This document shows positions 32,526 through 44,463 of a stretch of 64,000 nt of DNA, piece by piece. The first letter of the stretch is position 1. Every line of letters begins with the position of its first letter. A program made the translations under genes and the position numbers. The notes below the pieces were generated by a model. The model made no database searches. It was not told the origin of the DNA and saw nothing but the letters and a program-made list of their open reading frames with translations. The stretch lies in NCBI RefSeq assembly GCF_011386835.1, contig NC_088809.1, positions 22,451,067-22,515,066 of the forward strand. Direction: 5' to 3'. Origin of the DNA: Chrysemys picta bellii (Eukaryota > Chordata > Testudines > Emydidae).

Positions 32526-33112
32526 CCCGGCTCGCCCCGGCCCGCCCGCCAGCCGCGCGCCCCGCAGCCGCTACCCGCCGCTAGCGGGACCCACGCCCGC
32601 GGCATTGGCCCCCGCCCCTGCCGCTCACACGGCAGCCACGCCCCCCGGGGGCCGCCTCCCGCCCCGCTGCCCTGCCGCCTCTCATTGGCCAGTGCGAATG
32701 CTACTCGAACTGAACTCCCAGTGGGACCCGTCCGGAGCCTCACGGTCCCGCCCCTTACCGAGCCTACTCCATTCTCACAGGTCTAGGCAGCTGCTACTCC
32801 AAAGAGAACTGCCCCCCCCAAGACCCGCCTCTTTCTCCCGCCTCCTCCTCGCTCATTGGCCCTTTGCACCTTCGACCCGCCCCCAGCTTTACAGACCGTC
32901 CTCTTACCCCGCCTACTCTTCACTCATTGGCCCCGGCCCCTGCTGCTTACCGCCAGATCCTGCCCCCTAGACCCACCTTCTGCCAATCAACCCCCCCACC
33001 CCCTTGTTTTTCTTGCCCCGCTTACCTAAATCAGGGCCCCTCAGTCAAAGAAGGCCATCTCATTGGCTGCTGGGCGTGTCCCCCATGTACAGCCAGCGTA
33101 TAGCTGTACCAA
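32526..33112 (-). promoter_or_regulatory. HIP1: HIP1 CpG-rich promoter with multiple CCAAT boxes
   Basis: GC-rich, CpG-containing sequence immediately upstream of the HIP1 ATG. CCAAT boxes occur on either strand (ATTGG at 32604, 32694, 32855, 32936 and 33062; CCAAT at 32983 and 33109), several within a repeated 'ctcattggcc' context, alongside GC boxes ('ccccgcc', 'cccgcccc'). No TATA box is evident, consistent with a housekeeping-type, NF-Y/Sp-driven promoter. The transcription start is not determined. Confidence 0.7.
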
Positions 33113-33790
33113 TAGGAGTAGAGCGCTGTGGGTACCTCAGTCAGGCCATCATGAGTAGAGCATTGTGGGTAGCTTGGCCAGAGCAATAGGAGTAGAGCAT
33201 TGTGGGTAGCTTGGCCAGAGCAATAGGAGTAGAGCATTGTGGGTACATTGACCAGGGCAATAGGAGTAGAGCATTGTGGGTATCTCGGCCAGAGCAATAG
33301 GAGTAGAGCATTGTGGGTACATTGACCAGGGCAATAGGAGTAGAGCATTGTGGGTACATTGACCAGGGCAATAGGAGTAGAGCATTGTGGGTATCTCGGC
33401 CAGAGCAATAGGAGTAGAGCATTGTGGGTACATTGACCAGGGCAATAGGAGTAGAGCATTGTGGGTATCTCGGCCAGAGCAGTATCATTGTGGATACCGG
33501 GCCAGGGCAGTAGGAGTAGAGCATTGTGGGTATCTCAGCCAGGGCAGTAGGAATAGAACATTGTGGGTATCTCAGCCAGGGCATTAGGAGTAGAGCATTG
33601 TGGGTACATTGACCAGGGCAATAGGAGTAGAGCATTGTGGGTATCTCGGCCAGAGCAGTATCATTGTGGGTACCAGGCCAGGGCAGTAGGAGTAGAGCAT
33701 TGTGGGTACATCACCAGGGCAGTAGGAATAGAGCATTGTGGGTATCTCAGCCAGGGCAGTAGGAGTGGAGCACTGTGGGTACCTCAGCCA
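33113..33790. repeat. 37-bp minisatellite array, about 19 units
   Basis: Unit begins 'ataggagtagagcattgtgg' and is 37 bp. Two unit types alternate: one with 'tacattgaccagggca', the other with 'tatctcggccagagca'. Two 28-bp short units ('gtatcattgtgg...') occur after the second type in matching contexts, suggesting block duplication. Because 37 is not a multiple of 3, every frame is visited, giving misleading tandem-repeat ORFs. Confidence 0.95.
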
Positions 33791-36718
33791 GTCCCCAGCA
33801 TCCCCCCTTGCCCTTAGACACAGATAGTGATGCTCAGCCTTGTGGGGTGGCTGTACAGATTCTCAGCCAAGCCTGCCATTCCCTATGCCCTCCAACAGGA
33901 TCCCAGCCACCAGAGGACATGAGCTGCTCTAGGCCCCTTCTGGGGGCACCAGTGCCATCCCAGTGCCCTGAGCAGGCAGCGGTGCCTCTGCACACACACA
34001 CCCACCCATGTCCCCCGCTCCTACAATCTCAAAGTATTATTGACTAAGCTGCTCTTTGGTTGGAAGCCACAGCCTTTGAGAAACAGTGATGCAGACATGC
34101 ACAGAGGAAACAGGCAGGGACAGGCAGAAAGAGATCAACCAACCACTCATAAATGTGATGCCTCTGCCCCCAGGCCTTTGGGCACTTTGACAAGCTAGAA
34201 AGGAAACAAAACTGTTTTTAAAATGTATTCTACCCTAGTAAAGCCCCAGCGCAGGAACAGAGGGAGGAAACGGTAACAGGTCCCACGCCTGGCCCCTGCC
34301 CGTGGCTCATAGCAAATAAAAAACACACTGAGTGAACTCACAACTCAAATCGGTCCCAGAAGGAATGAGGGTTCATCCTGCAGGATGCCAGAGACGCACA
34401 TTCATTGGTGGAGAGCCAAGAGGCAGAGAGTTCAATGGGCGAAGACCCCGACTTCTTCTATGTTTCCTCCCAGATTACTGAAAACTCTAGACTCTATAGT
34501 GATTCCAGCCCTATGCGCTGTATCAGACTTACATGCGCTGCATGAGTGTTCACACAGCAGTCACTACACTCCCAGCATGCATTGGGCCCTGTGTAAAACC
34601 TAGGATGGATTCTCTGCCGACAGCCTACTTTAGAGCTGTGCCAAAGTGCTGGTCAGGAGCATGGAGATGTCCCTGGGCCATTTACACTGCCACGGCAGGG
34701 CTGTACCTCAGCATGGAGAGCAGCAGACACACCCACTACGATGTTGGGGCCTAGGAGTGGGGCTGCGCAACCTTACCCCAGCAGGAGAGCTCCCATTTGC
34801 AGTGGGTATGCAGGGGCCATTTCTGCCTTCTTTATGTCACCAGAGTGGTGTAAAGGGGAGAATTGCCCCACAGCCATCGCCGTGTGCCCACATGGCCGCA
34901 GTGCACTATGGAGCACAGCTGGATGAGCAGAGGAGGGATGGGTCATCCCATCTGCTAATCAGCGGTGACTTCATCAGAGACACTCCAGCTAGTCAGAACC
35001 CCCAGGATTTGAAAGTGCAAGTCAGATGAGATCAGCAGCTTCTCCCTGACCGTGGGGACAGCCATGTAGTCCAAATCCCCTTACTCTGCTACCAAAAGCA
35101 ATGGGGACAGCCAAGGGGGAAGAAAGGTCAAGCATGCTTTGTCAGACATCCAGATTTGAGAGCTAAATTGTCCTGGGCTTTGTTCTAGATGTTTCTCCCC
35201 TGCTGGCTGAGTCCCATGGCTAATTTCACAGCCAAAATGCATCCTGAGTCATGCTCTCCCAGGCTCCAGCTCGGCTGGTGCAATCTGCAAGGAGATGGTT
35301 CACATGATGCCCCTTTTACTCATCATTGCTTCTGCCTTGGCTACTGATACCACAGCTGATGGGAAATGGAGGAGGCTGTTCAGAGAGGCCATCTCCTCCC
35401 CTTCTGTTTGTCTCAGCTCCCTGTCTGTCCTCTGTCTCCAATGCGCTTCCTGGAAACCTGCCTCCTTCTCTGGGGCCAGTCCCACAGGAGGTTTAATGGG
35501 CTTAATCCAGCCACAGCTGGGGCTGCAAAAAGAGGATTAATAATTGAGGAGGTGAAGTCATTGCTGAACAGCGATGAGGAGGAGAGGTGGAGAAGAGTAC
35601 CTGACAAAGGAGAGCAAAGACCGTTCCACCTGGCTGACTATCATCCTTTTCGCACAGAGGGCACACATGCAGCCTACTCTGGGCATGGCCTGCAGAGACA
35701 CGTGTCCCCGCATGCAGGCTTGGGAGGGAGGTGTATCTTGCTCTCGGGTGCAGGGGAGTGGAGCATGGCATGATGGGATCTGTAGCATCTGTCAACTGCA
35801 CCTGTTTATTAAAGAGGAGGCAGGCTGCAGCAATCTGGTCCATTTCATACACATGGGGCTACCTGTGAGTTTCTGGCAAGCTGCTAATATGGCTCTTGCT
35901 GGGGGGGGTACAGTTGGGTGCTGCTTGGCTAAACCATTCCACTGAGTGGCTGAGCTGGACCGTGCCTTCACGCTGTGGCACCAGCCGGGCTGCTCTGCTC
36001 AGCTCAGGATCCAGAGAGGTTCCTGCAATGCAGCAGGTCCCCTTTCTCTTTGGCAGACCAAGAATGCTCAAGGACAGCTTGGTGTGTGGTTTGGGGATAT
36101 TCTTGGATGTGCTGGTGACATGATTTTCCCAGTCAGCAGCAGAGGGGCTGAGGTTCATGTGCCCCCAGCAGATGACACAGCAAGCGCCCTGGGTGGAAGT
36201 GGAGAGGTCAGGCGGGTTGGGGGGGGGTTGGTTGTCACCCCTTTCAGATCAAAGTGTTTCCTACTGATGGCCCTTTTCATGGTTTCAGCCCCACAAATGC
36301 TCAGCTCCTCTTCTGTCCATGCTCCATGCAGCCAGTCCATGGTGTCTGTCTGAGTTATGGGGGTGAAGGGGCTTGGGTTGGGGAGTCTCTGTGGGTGTGG
36401 GCCTGGCTTCTAGGTTAGTGGACGAGTCCCTCCCAATCCTCTCTTAGGGCCTGATCCAGTGCTCAGCCGCCACTGACTTCAGCACCTCACACGACTGTGC
36501 CCTTTGACCTTCCGCACTGGCCCCTAACTAGCTCGTTCCCATGAAGCAGTTCCTGATGGGGGGATTGGGAAGCAGGGGAAACCCCATCTCTTAGGCTCCA
36601 AAGAGGTTCCACTTTTCCCCCCTAATGCTCCAGCGTGGTGGTTCTCCAATGTCTTCCTGCTGGGAGAAGGGCAATTCCTCAGGCCAGGATCACCAGTGGG
36701 ATGGCTCCTGTGCTGTGA
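33791..36718. other. Intergenic DNA, no gene
   Basis: No gene, RNA or recognisable repeat could be supported. A typical amniote repeat phrase ('gggcctgatccagtgctcag') occurs near 36447. Confidence 0.5.
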
Positions 36719-36726
36719 GGCATGAG

Positions 36727-38392
36727 TAGGGTGACCATATTTCCCTGAGCTGAATACAGGACACCTGGTAAAATTACTCGTATTCGAGCCCCTGTTAAAA
36801 AGAAATAATGCCTAGTTAGATTCCTTTTATTTCCCTTCTGATCTTTAAGGCTTTAGGGTTCACACAGGGAGAGGTGACACACACACTCCCATACACCTTT
36901 CTCACACAGGGAGGGATGACCGACCGACCGACCAACCCGACCCTCCCTGCCTGGTGCCCTCCACCCTCCATGCTTGGCTGGGCCCCCAGGACAGACCTGC
37001 CTCTCCTGGTACCTGGCACCATGTCTTCCTGGGATAACACGTGGAGGGGCATGCAGGGTCACATGCCCCCCCTCCCCAGATTTCTGCCAGGGTTCACACC
37101 AGAATGTGGCCAGCAGCAGCTTCTTGGCACTTTGCGTGAGGGAAGGGATGGGAGCTGCTTCCAGCTGCAGGGGAGGGGGGAAGGGATGACCTGACCCATG
37201 GCTTTGCAGAGCTCATCTCTTCCCCCCACCCCCATGTGGCTGGAAGCAGCTTGTCCCTTCCTGCCCAGTGTCGAAAGGCAGCTAACACCTCCAGGCTACT
37301 GCTGGCCACCGACATAACCCAGTCGCCTCCTGTCCCCTGGCTACAGCATGGGCCGGAAGGGGTTAAGCCCTAAGGCTGCGTTGTGTACCAGGACCCAGGG
37401 AACCGGACTGCAGGGGTTTCAGCGAACCCTGCCAGAGAGGTGGCCCAGCAGGGGAGGGTGCCTAGGGGAGGGAGCAGCCTCACACTCCCTGAGGGCAGGA
37501 CCCAGAGTGGGGAGGGGGTGAAGAGGGTGCTAAGCCCCTACCCGGGGAGCTGCTGTGGAGTGAGCAGGGCTGGGACATGAACAAACTGGAAATCGCTCGC
37601 CCCCCACCCCCCCACCGCTGCCAGTCCAGAGCTTAGCTGAGGGGCGGAGATGCTGCCCCATGCCAGTGCTCTGCCAGGCTTTGGCACATGCAGGGCTTGG
37701 CTCCTCCTGGCCAGTGCCCCGGGACGGAGGGTCTTGGGCTTTCCCAGGGCACCGGCCCAGCCACAGGCAGAAGGGGAAGGAAGAAGCCTGCTGGCCAGCT
37801 GCTGGTGAGCTGAGCGCTCTGACCAGGGCTGGTTCTCCGCACAGTGCTAGGAGTGAGACATGCCTCGCTGTGGGGGCAAAGGAGCAAAGCAGAGAGAGGA
37901 CAGTGAGGGGGGGCATGCAAAGGGCCGATGGGTGGGCAGCAGAGGTGACACGTAACCAGCTGTCGCCGGGCACCTGCCTGCACTCACCAGCCACCGCAGC
38001 TCACAGCTAGCCCCGGCCGGAAACAGGACCGGGGGGCGGGGCCCTGCTGGCTGCTGGCACGCAGTGGGGGCTGCGCTGATGGACCGGCAGGGGGAATGGC
38101 CTCTTCCTCTGCGCTGCACCTTTGCCCTGCACACCCACCCCCATCGTCCGCCACTGGGACCCCCCACTCACTGCTAGTGGGTGGGCACCCCCCACTCACC
38201 GCTAGTGGGTGGGCAGCTGGCGAGCAAGGATCCAGCCAGCAGCAGGACCCACCAGTACTGATTGGAGGGGAGAGGGGGAGAGAGACAGAAAATACAAGAC
38301 AATTTGCCCGTTTTTAAGAAAAAGTTGGGACGCCTGCAGGAGGGCTTAAATACGGGACTGTCCCTTTAAAAATGGGACATTTGGTCACCCTC
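36727..38392. mobile_element. Long hAT-like non-autonomous element with imperfect 8-bp TSD
   Basis: Left end TAGGGTGACCATATTT and right end 'aaatgggacatttggtcacc' / CCTC mirror the termini of the 124-bp MITEs. Flanks GGCATGAG (36719-36726) and TGCATGAG (38393-38400) differ at one base. The 1.67-kb interior is GC-rich, has no transposase frame, and includes a short direct repeat of 'caccccccactcac' with 'gctagtgggtgggca' near 38160-38215. Confidence 0.8.
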
Positions 38393-38968
38393 TGCATGAG
38401 CCTTCTCCTTCTGGCGGGGTGGGAGGGGGTTAAACTTGTATCTGTCACAACATGGGGTCCTGGTCTGGGAAGGGCTGACAGCCGCCTGCATCCCCTACCA
38501 GCCTCCTGATGGCCCCTTGCCCCTCACCCCTTCCCAGGGCAGATGCCGTGCTCAGGGACAGGAAAGGGCCTGGTTGGGGCAGGATCCGGCCAGGAGATGC
38601 ACATGAACTCATTCCAGTGCTTGACTCCCATTGACGAGGAGAGCGCTCGGTGCCTCGCAGGATCAGGCCCTGTGGAGCTGAACGGGCTATTTCCTCTCTC
38701 TGGCAACAGGATTCATTAAGGTGACTCTCCCCTCGCTGCCTGCCGCCCGTTCTGCCCTGATCCAGCTGGGTTGCTCTGATTTGGGAGGTGACTGGCAATT
38801 TGATCACAGCTGGGTTTACCCCAAAGAACACTCCTGCCCCCCCCTCCCCGCAGCAAAGGGAGACATAAAGCAGCCGCAGAAGGGGCAGAGAGGGGCTGAG
38901 TGAAGGAGGAGTTTAGCTGGTCAAAAAAGCCTCTGGAAGTGACTGGAGCTGGGAAAATAACATCGGGG

Positions 38969-39092
38969 TAGGGTGACCAGACAGCAAATGTGAAAAATCA
39001 GGATGGGGGTGGGGGGGTAATAGAAGCCTATATAAGAAAAAAAAAAAAAAATCGGGACTGTCCCTATAAAATCAGCACATCTGGTCACCCTA
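38969..39092. mobile_element. hAT MITE with 8-bp TSD CATCGGGG
   Basis: TAGGGTGACCAG ... CTGGTCACCCTA with CATCGGGG at 38961-38968 and 39093-39100. Third intact member of the family. It carries an A-rich expansion in the centre. Confidence 0.92.
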
Positions 39093-39562
39093 CATCGGGG
39101 TGAGGTAGAAGCAGCCCCGTGGAGACCGGCTCTGCTAACATCCTGGGAGCGAAGGAGTTTGCTCTCCAGCCAGGCCCCCTACCTGGCCCCCTGCCCCTCC
39201 TAGAGCTGTGAGATTCCCAGGTGCTGCCTCTATGCGCTCCCTCCCCTGGCCCCGGCTCAGGGACAGCACAGATCCTCCTTGTTTCAGGGAGAAAACAGAG
39301 AGAGACAACCACAGTCCTTCCTCTGTTACCCAGCTGAGTCTGTGTGCACAGGGTATCAGATCCTTCTCCCTGATCACCCCACCCAGGGGACAAGTTTCCA
39401 GCCCTGCCTGCTAGCCTCAGTAACCCTCGGATACCAGCCAGGGGCAAGCCCCTGACAGCTGCCTTCCTGGCTTCAGGGGTCCATCTGGATCTACAGCCCT
39501 TCCTCTTCTTCCCAAGGACACGGCCTAGGTCCCACCGTGTACTGGGGCCTAGGGGTCAGACT

Positions 39563-39684
39563 GGGGTTGCCAACCCTCCAGGATTGTCCTGAAGTCACCG
39601 GGAATTAAATATTCATCTTTGATTAAAGATTATGTCATGTGAGAAAACCTCTAGGAATACGTCCAATCAAAACTGGCAACCCTC
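39563..39684. mobile_element. hAT-like MITE (GGGTTGCCAACC type)
   Basis: Ends 'gggttgccaaccctccagg' and 'aaactggcaacccc'-like (39670-39684) are inverted. The centre holds 'gattaaagattatgtcatgt'. A related copy lies at 55331-55435. Confidence 0.72.
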
Positions 39685-39799
39685 GGTTAGATGTGGGGAC
39701 TGGGGGGGTCAGGACTCCTGGCTTGTGTTCCTGGCTCTGGGATTGATTTGCCTTGTGACACTGAGCCATGCCCTGGCCCAGGGAGCAGTACCACGTCAC

Positions 39800-39915
39800 T
39801 GCTCTGTGCCTCAGTTTCCCTACATGTAAAATGTCCCGAGGTAGGGGAGGCTTGAGGTTCAGTTAATGATGGTTTGTGAAGCCCCTTGAGATCCTCACCT
39901 TAAAGGGGCTAGAGG
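39800..39915. repeat. MIR-like ancient SINE fragment
   Basis: 'tctgtgcctcagtttcccta' and 'ttgtgaagccccttgagatc' follow the MIR core pattern. Confidence 0.55.
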
Positions 39916-41073
39916 AAGGTAAAGGATTGAGAGAGAGGGAGGGCGACCTGAGAGACCATTAGGGCTTGTAATAGAGGGACAGAAAGGGTTAATTTCCACA
40001 GCTCCTATGAGCTGTCCTGTGACCCTGTCCCCTTAACCTCCTTTGGGGAAACACTGGAAGGTGGATACAATCCCCTCTGCCCCAGGAGCCCCCCTCTCCC
40101 CTGCCAAACCAGGCAGAGCGTGCATGTCAGAGAGGTTGCGGGGGTCTTGTTGGCCCCGCTGCATGCCTCAGGGCGAGGGGACAGGCCCTCCCCACAGCCC
40201 CACTGGTGCCACTGTCCTTCGGACCTGCAGAAAGCGACATCAAGCCAATAGGCTGGGCTCGTTACTGGGCCGGGCGCTGGCCCAAAGGCAGGAAACGGTC
40301 GCCATCTGCTGGCGACCCTTAGTGATTGCTGTGCCGGCTTGTCCTCTAAATGTAACTAACCCCAACTCTAGGGGAGTGTGCGCTCGTGGGCATTGGCTCC
40401 GCTGCCCATTTCTCCGTCTGCCCCATTCCCTCCGACCTGTCCCTGTCTCTGCCTCACCCCTGGCTCCTCATCCCAGTCCCCTGTTTGTCACCTAGCCAGC
40501 CCAAAGCACCACTCCTCAGCTTTCTCATCCCAGGCTCCATCTCTTGGCCGTCAGTCCCAGTTCCCCCCGCCAGCTCTTCATCCAATCCGTCTCTCTACCT
40601 CAGCCTGGCCTCCAGTCTCCCTCTCCTCCCCTCATTGCCCATCCGCCTAGCTCCCGCCACAGGCGCCTTGGCCAATCTCAGTGTCCGTGCCTTCTGGCTT
40701 CTTGCCCCCATCTCTTTGTCCAGCTAGTCCCAGTTCTCCACCCACATCCTGTCTCCCTATCAGATCTGTTCTCCCCCCTACCCCACTGGTTCCCAATACC
40801 TCCCCCCAGCTCCTCATCCGATCTGTCACCCTGTGACAATCCAGGTCCAGACACCTCAAGGTGATAACGGGGGTTCTGAACCCTCCCCATAAGTATTGCA
40901 TTAGGGTTGCCACCTATCTGGGTTTCACGTGGACAGTCCAAGTTTCAGCTTGTGTCGCCCGGTGCCATTTGATAAGCCCTGATGTCTGTTTTTTTTAGTC
41001 GGGGGGGGGGGAAGAGGCGGAGCAGGGGCAGGGCCTTGACAGTCTGGTTACCAGTCATTAGAAAGGTGGCAAC

Positions 41074-42598
41074 TAGGGCTGACGAGCCATTAAAAAAATC
41101 AATTGTGATTCATCGTGCTGTTAAACTATAATAGAATACCATTTAATTAAATATTTTTGGATGTTTTCCACATTTTCAAATATATTGATTTTCAATTACA
41201 ACACAGAATACAAAGTGTACAGTGCTCAATGTATATTTATTTTTTATTACAAATATTTGCACTGCAAAAAAGAAACAGTATTTCAATTCACGTAACACAA
41301 GTACTGTCATGCCATCTCTTTATCATGAAAGTTGAACTTACAAATGTAGAATAATGTACAAGAAATAACTGAACTCAAACATAAAACAATGTAAAACTTT
41401 AGAGCCTAAAAAGTCCACTCAGTCCTACTTCTTGTTCAAACAAGTTTGTTTACATTTATGGGAGATAATGCTGCTCACTTCTTGTTTACAATGTCATCTG
41501 AAAGTGAGAACAGGCATTCGCTTGGCACTGTTGTATCTGGTGTCTCAAGCTATTTACGTGCCAGATGCGCTAAAGATTCATATGTCCCTTCATGCTTCAC
41601 CCACCATTCCAGAGGACATGTGTACAGGCTGATGACGGGTTCTGCTTGATAACGATCCAAAGCAGTGTGGACTGACGCATGTTCATTGTCAGCATCTGAG
41701 TCAGATGCCACCAGCAGAAGGTTGATTTTCTTTTTTGGTGGTTCGGGTTCTGTAGTTTCCACATTGGAGTGTTGCTCTTTTAAGACTTCTGAAAGCAAGC
41801 ACCACACCCCGTCCCAATCAGATTTTGGACGGCACTTCAGATTCTTAAATCTTGGCTCAAGTGCTGTAGCTATCTTTAGAAAGCTCACATTGGTACCTTT
41901 GTGTTTTGTCAAATTTGCAGTGAAAGTGTTTTTAAAATGAACAACATGTGCTGGGTCATCATCCGAGACTGCTATAACTGAAATATATGGCAGAGTGTGG
42001 GTAAAACACAGAGCCAGAGACATACAATTTTCCCCCAAGAAGTTCAGTCACAAATTTAATTAACACCTTTTTTTTAAGGAGCATCATCAGCATGGAAGTG
42101 TGTCCTCTGGAATGGTGGCTGAGGCATGAAGGGGCATACGAATGTTTAGCATATCTGGCACGTAAATGTCTTGCAATGCCGGCTACAAAAGTGCCATGCT
42201 AATACCTGTTCTCACTTTCAGGTGACATTGTAAATAAGAAGCAGGCAGTATTATCTCCTGTAAATGTGAACAAACTTGTTTGTCTGAGTGATTGGCTGAA
42301 CAAGAAGTAGGACTGAGTGGACTTTCTAGGCTCTAAAGTTTTACATTGTTTTATGTTTGAGTCCAGTTAATTCTTGTACATTATTCTACATTTGTAAGTT
42401 CAACTTTCATGATAAAGAGATTGCACTACAGTACTTGTGTTAAGTGAATTGAAATACTATTTCCTTTGTTTCTTTTTTGCAGTGCAAATATTTGTAATAA
42501 AAAATAAATATACATTGAGCACTGTACACTTTGTATTCTGTGTTGTAATTGAAAATCAATATATTTGAAAATGTGGAAAACATCCAAAAATACTGGTG
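41074..42598. mobile_element. hAT fold-back element with long inverted arms
   Basis: Left end TAGGGCTG followed by 'attaaaaaaatcaattgtga'. Arms of about 450-500 bp (about 41150-41610 and about 42090-42597) are inverted copies, for example 'attttcaaatatattgattt' on the left mirrored by 'aaatcaatatatttgaaaat' on the right. A hAT transposase C-terminal fragment lies between them. The right terminus lacks a TAGGG-type mirror and is probably truncated. Confidence 0.8.
41550..42038 (-). pseudogene. hAT (ZBED-like) transposase C-terminal fragment
   Basis: The minus-strand frame reads 'FLKIATALEPRFKNLKCRPK', 'EPPKKKINLLLVASDSDAD', 'ALDRYQAEP' and 'CPLEWWVKHEGTYESLAHLA'. These are the linker and the start of the hAT C-terminal dimerisation domain. 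The BED zinc finger, the RNase H-like catalytic core and the end of the dimerisation domain are missing, so it is a remnant. The 163-codon frame is open but begins inside the element. Confidence 0.82.
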
Positions 42599-43311
42599 TC
42601 AGAGCCAACGTGGCATTCAGACACACAAAGTGACACGGCAGGTGGTGAAAGAACCACTTATTATTCTGGGTGATACACCCCCGCCTCCTTTCCCTCCCCA
42701 GCTCCCTTTGCCCACCATAGGGAGAGACCTTAATATTGATATAAAAATGAAATGAATACAAATTTTTAAATATTGGGTCATTCAACTTGCCTGCGCCTTT
42801 ACTGACGTTTACAATATATTTCACATTATTTTCATACATATAGTGCTTTGAGAAACGTTCCTCACATGCATATATGTTTTGTTTATTTAATTATATGACA
42901 CATTCAAGCAAGGAGGTTTCTACCTTGTTTTCCAAGGACAAGCAAATATCAGAGAAGGTAAATATGGCTTTATAGCCATAAAATGTTTATTACCTCAAAG
43001 TGTGTGTTTACACAGACTCTGTAATGCAGCGTTATAACTTCTATTTGACTTTAATATTCTATCCTGTTTTATTTTATACTATATTTTGAAAGATGTATAT
43101 AAGTTAATTATTGTGCCTGGTACAGAATGTTTGATACAAGTCTGTAATTACAAATTGTAAATATACTGCAGATGGTAGATTGTAAATCTAGGGGAAAAGT
43201 AACCAGAAAGATCGGAGTGTCTTATCATACCCTAGGACAGATCCCTCTTGTACATGATACCAGTTTGGTATAGATATGATTTTTATATCAAGAAAACAGA
43301 TTTTGTAAAAC
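42599..43311. other. AT-rich intergenic DNA, no gene
   Basis: No gene or recognisable repeat. Confidence 0.5.
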
Positions 43312-44463
43312 TAGGGTTACCATATTTCAGCAAGCAAAAAAGAGGATGGGAGGAGCCCCGCCCTAGCCCTGCCCCTGCCCCTCCCACTTCCCGCCCCCCT
43401 CAGAACCCCCAACCCTCCCCCCGTTCCTTGTCCCCTGACTGCCCCCTCCTGGGACCCCTGCCCCTAACTGCCCCCCAGGACTCCACCCCCTACCTAAGCC
43501 TCACTGCCTCTTGTCCCCTGACTGCCCCCTCCTGAGACCCTCCCCCCATCCTAACTGGCCCCCTAGGACCCTACCCCCTACCTGTACCCTGATTGCCCCA
43601 ACCCTTATCCACCCCCCCACCCCCAGACAGACCCCTGGGACTCCCACGCCCCATCCAACCACTCCCCACCCCCTGACAGCCTCCCCCGAGAACTCCCGAC
43701 CCATCTAAACCCCTCTGCTCCCTGCCCCCTGACAGCCCCCCCCGAACTCCCAAACACACACACCCCCGCTCCTTGTCCCCTGACTGCCCCCTCCTGGGAC
43801 CCCTGCTCCTAACTGCCCTCCAGAACTCCACCCCCTACCTAAGCCTCCCTGTTCCTTGTCCCCTAACTACCCCCCCAAATGCCCCCCAGGGCCCTACCCC
43901 CTACCTGTACCCTGACTGCCCAAAACCTTCTCCACACCCCCAGAAAGCCCCCCCCGAACTCCCGACCCCCCCGTCTCTTGACTGCCCCCTCCAAAATCTC
44001 CCTGCCCCTTCTCCTGCCCCCTGGCCCCCTTACCCCGCCGCTCAGAACATGGTGTTGGGCCCTGTGCAGAGCCGGACACGTGGCTGCGCTCCCCAGCGCA
44101 ACACACAACCCGGTCCCTGCCCCCGCACAGTGCTGCCGGAGCGGGGCGCTGGGCAGCAGGGGAGGAGGAGCTGCCGAGGCCCGATGCAGACGGCCCGGCA
44201 GGCCGGCCGGCTCAGAATGGGGGGGGGGGAGAGGAGGAGCTCTACAGCTGCTCCGGAGTCCAGCCCGGCAAGCTGCGGGGGAAGGGCTCTGGCTGCCAGA
44301 GCCCCAGGCGAGCGGCTGACTTTCCTGCAGCCCTCCCAGCCGCGCCTCGCTCTGCATGGGGGGGAAATCCCGGACATTTTTAGTGATTTACAAATTCCCC
44401 CCCGCTATTTTTAACACAAAAAGGAGGACATGTCCGGGTAAATCCGGACGAATGGTAACCCTA
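43312..44463. mobile_element. hAT-like element with C-rich minisatellite core
   Basis: Ends TAGGGTTACCATATTT and 'cgaatggtaacccta' are inverted. The flanks share GTAAAAC (left 43305-43311, right 44464-44470), consistent with an 8-bp duplication carrying one change. The core (43360-44040) is a C-rich repeat around 'ttgtcccctgactgccccct', followed by a CpG-rich stretch (44050-44350). No transposase. The predicted proline-rich frames are low complexity. Confidence 0.75.

Larger units (their letters stand above)
39093..41073. other. Intergenic DNA with MITE and MIR fragments
   Basis: Contains a MITE at 39563-39684, a MIR-like piece at 39800-39915, and a short element at 40902-41073 with ends TAGGGTTGCCACC and GGTGGCAACTA. 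No host gene recognised. Confidence 0.5.

Noticed and set aside
31661..32970. Plus-strand proline-rich frames of 424, 307 and 202 codons
   Set aside because: They are translations of the C-rich minisatellite and of the HIP1 exon 1 antisense strand; no domain, and composition explained by the repeat.
33031..33635. Tandem-repeat proteins of 142 and 164 codons on the minus strand
   Set aside because: They come from the 37-bp minisatellite, whose unit length cycles through all frames; the peptide period just reflects the DNA repeat.
33113..33790. A CRISPR-like array
   Set aside because: Units are contiguous without unique spacers, and the genome is a vertebrate; it is a minisatellite.
37530..38199. 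Overlapping frames of 106-154 codons
   Set aside because: GC-rich interior of the 36727-38392 element; open frames on both strands are expected by composition.
43363..44414. Several proline- or glycine-rich frames on both strands
   Set aside because: Derived from the C-rich core of a hAT-like element; no family similarity.
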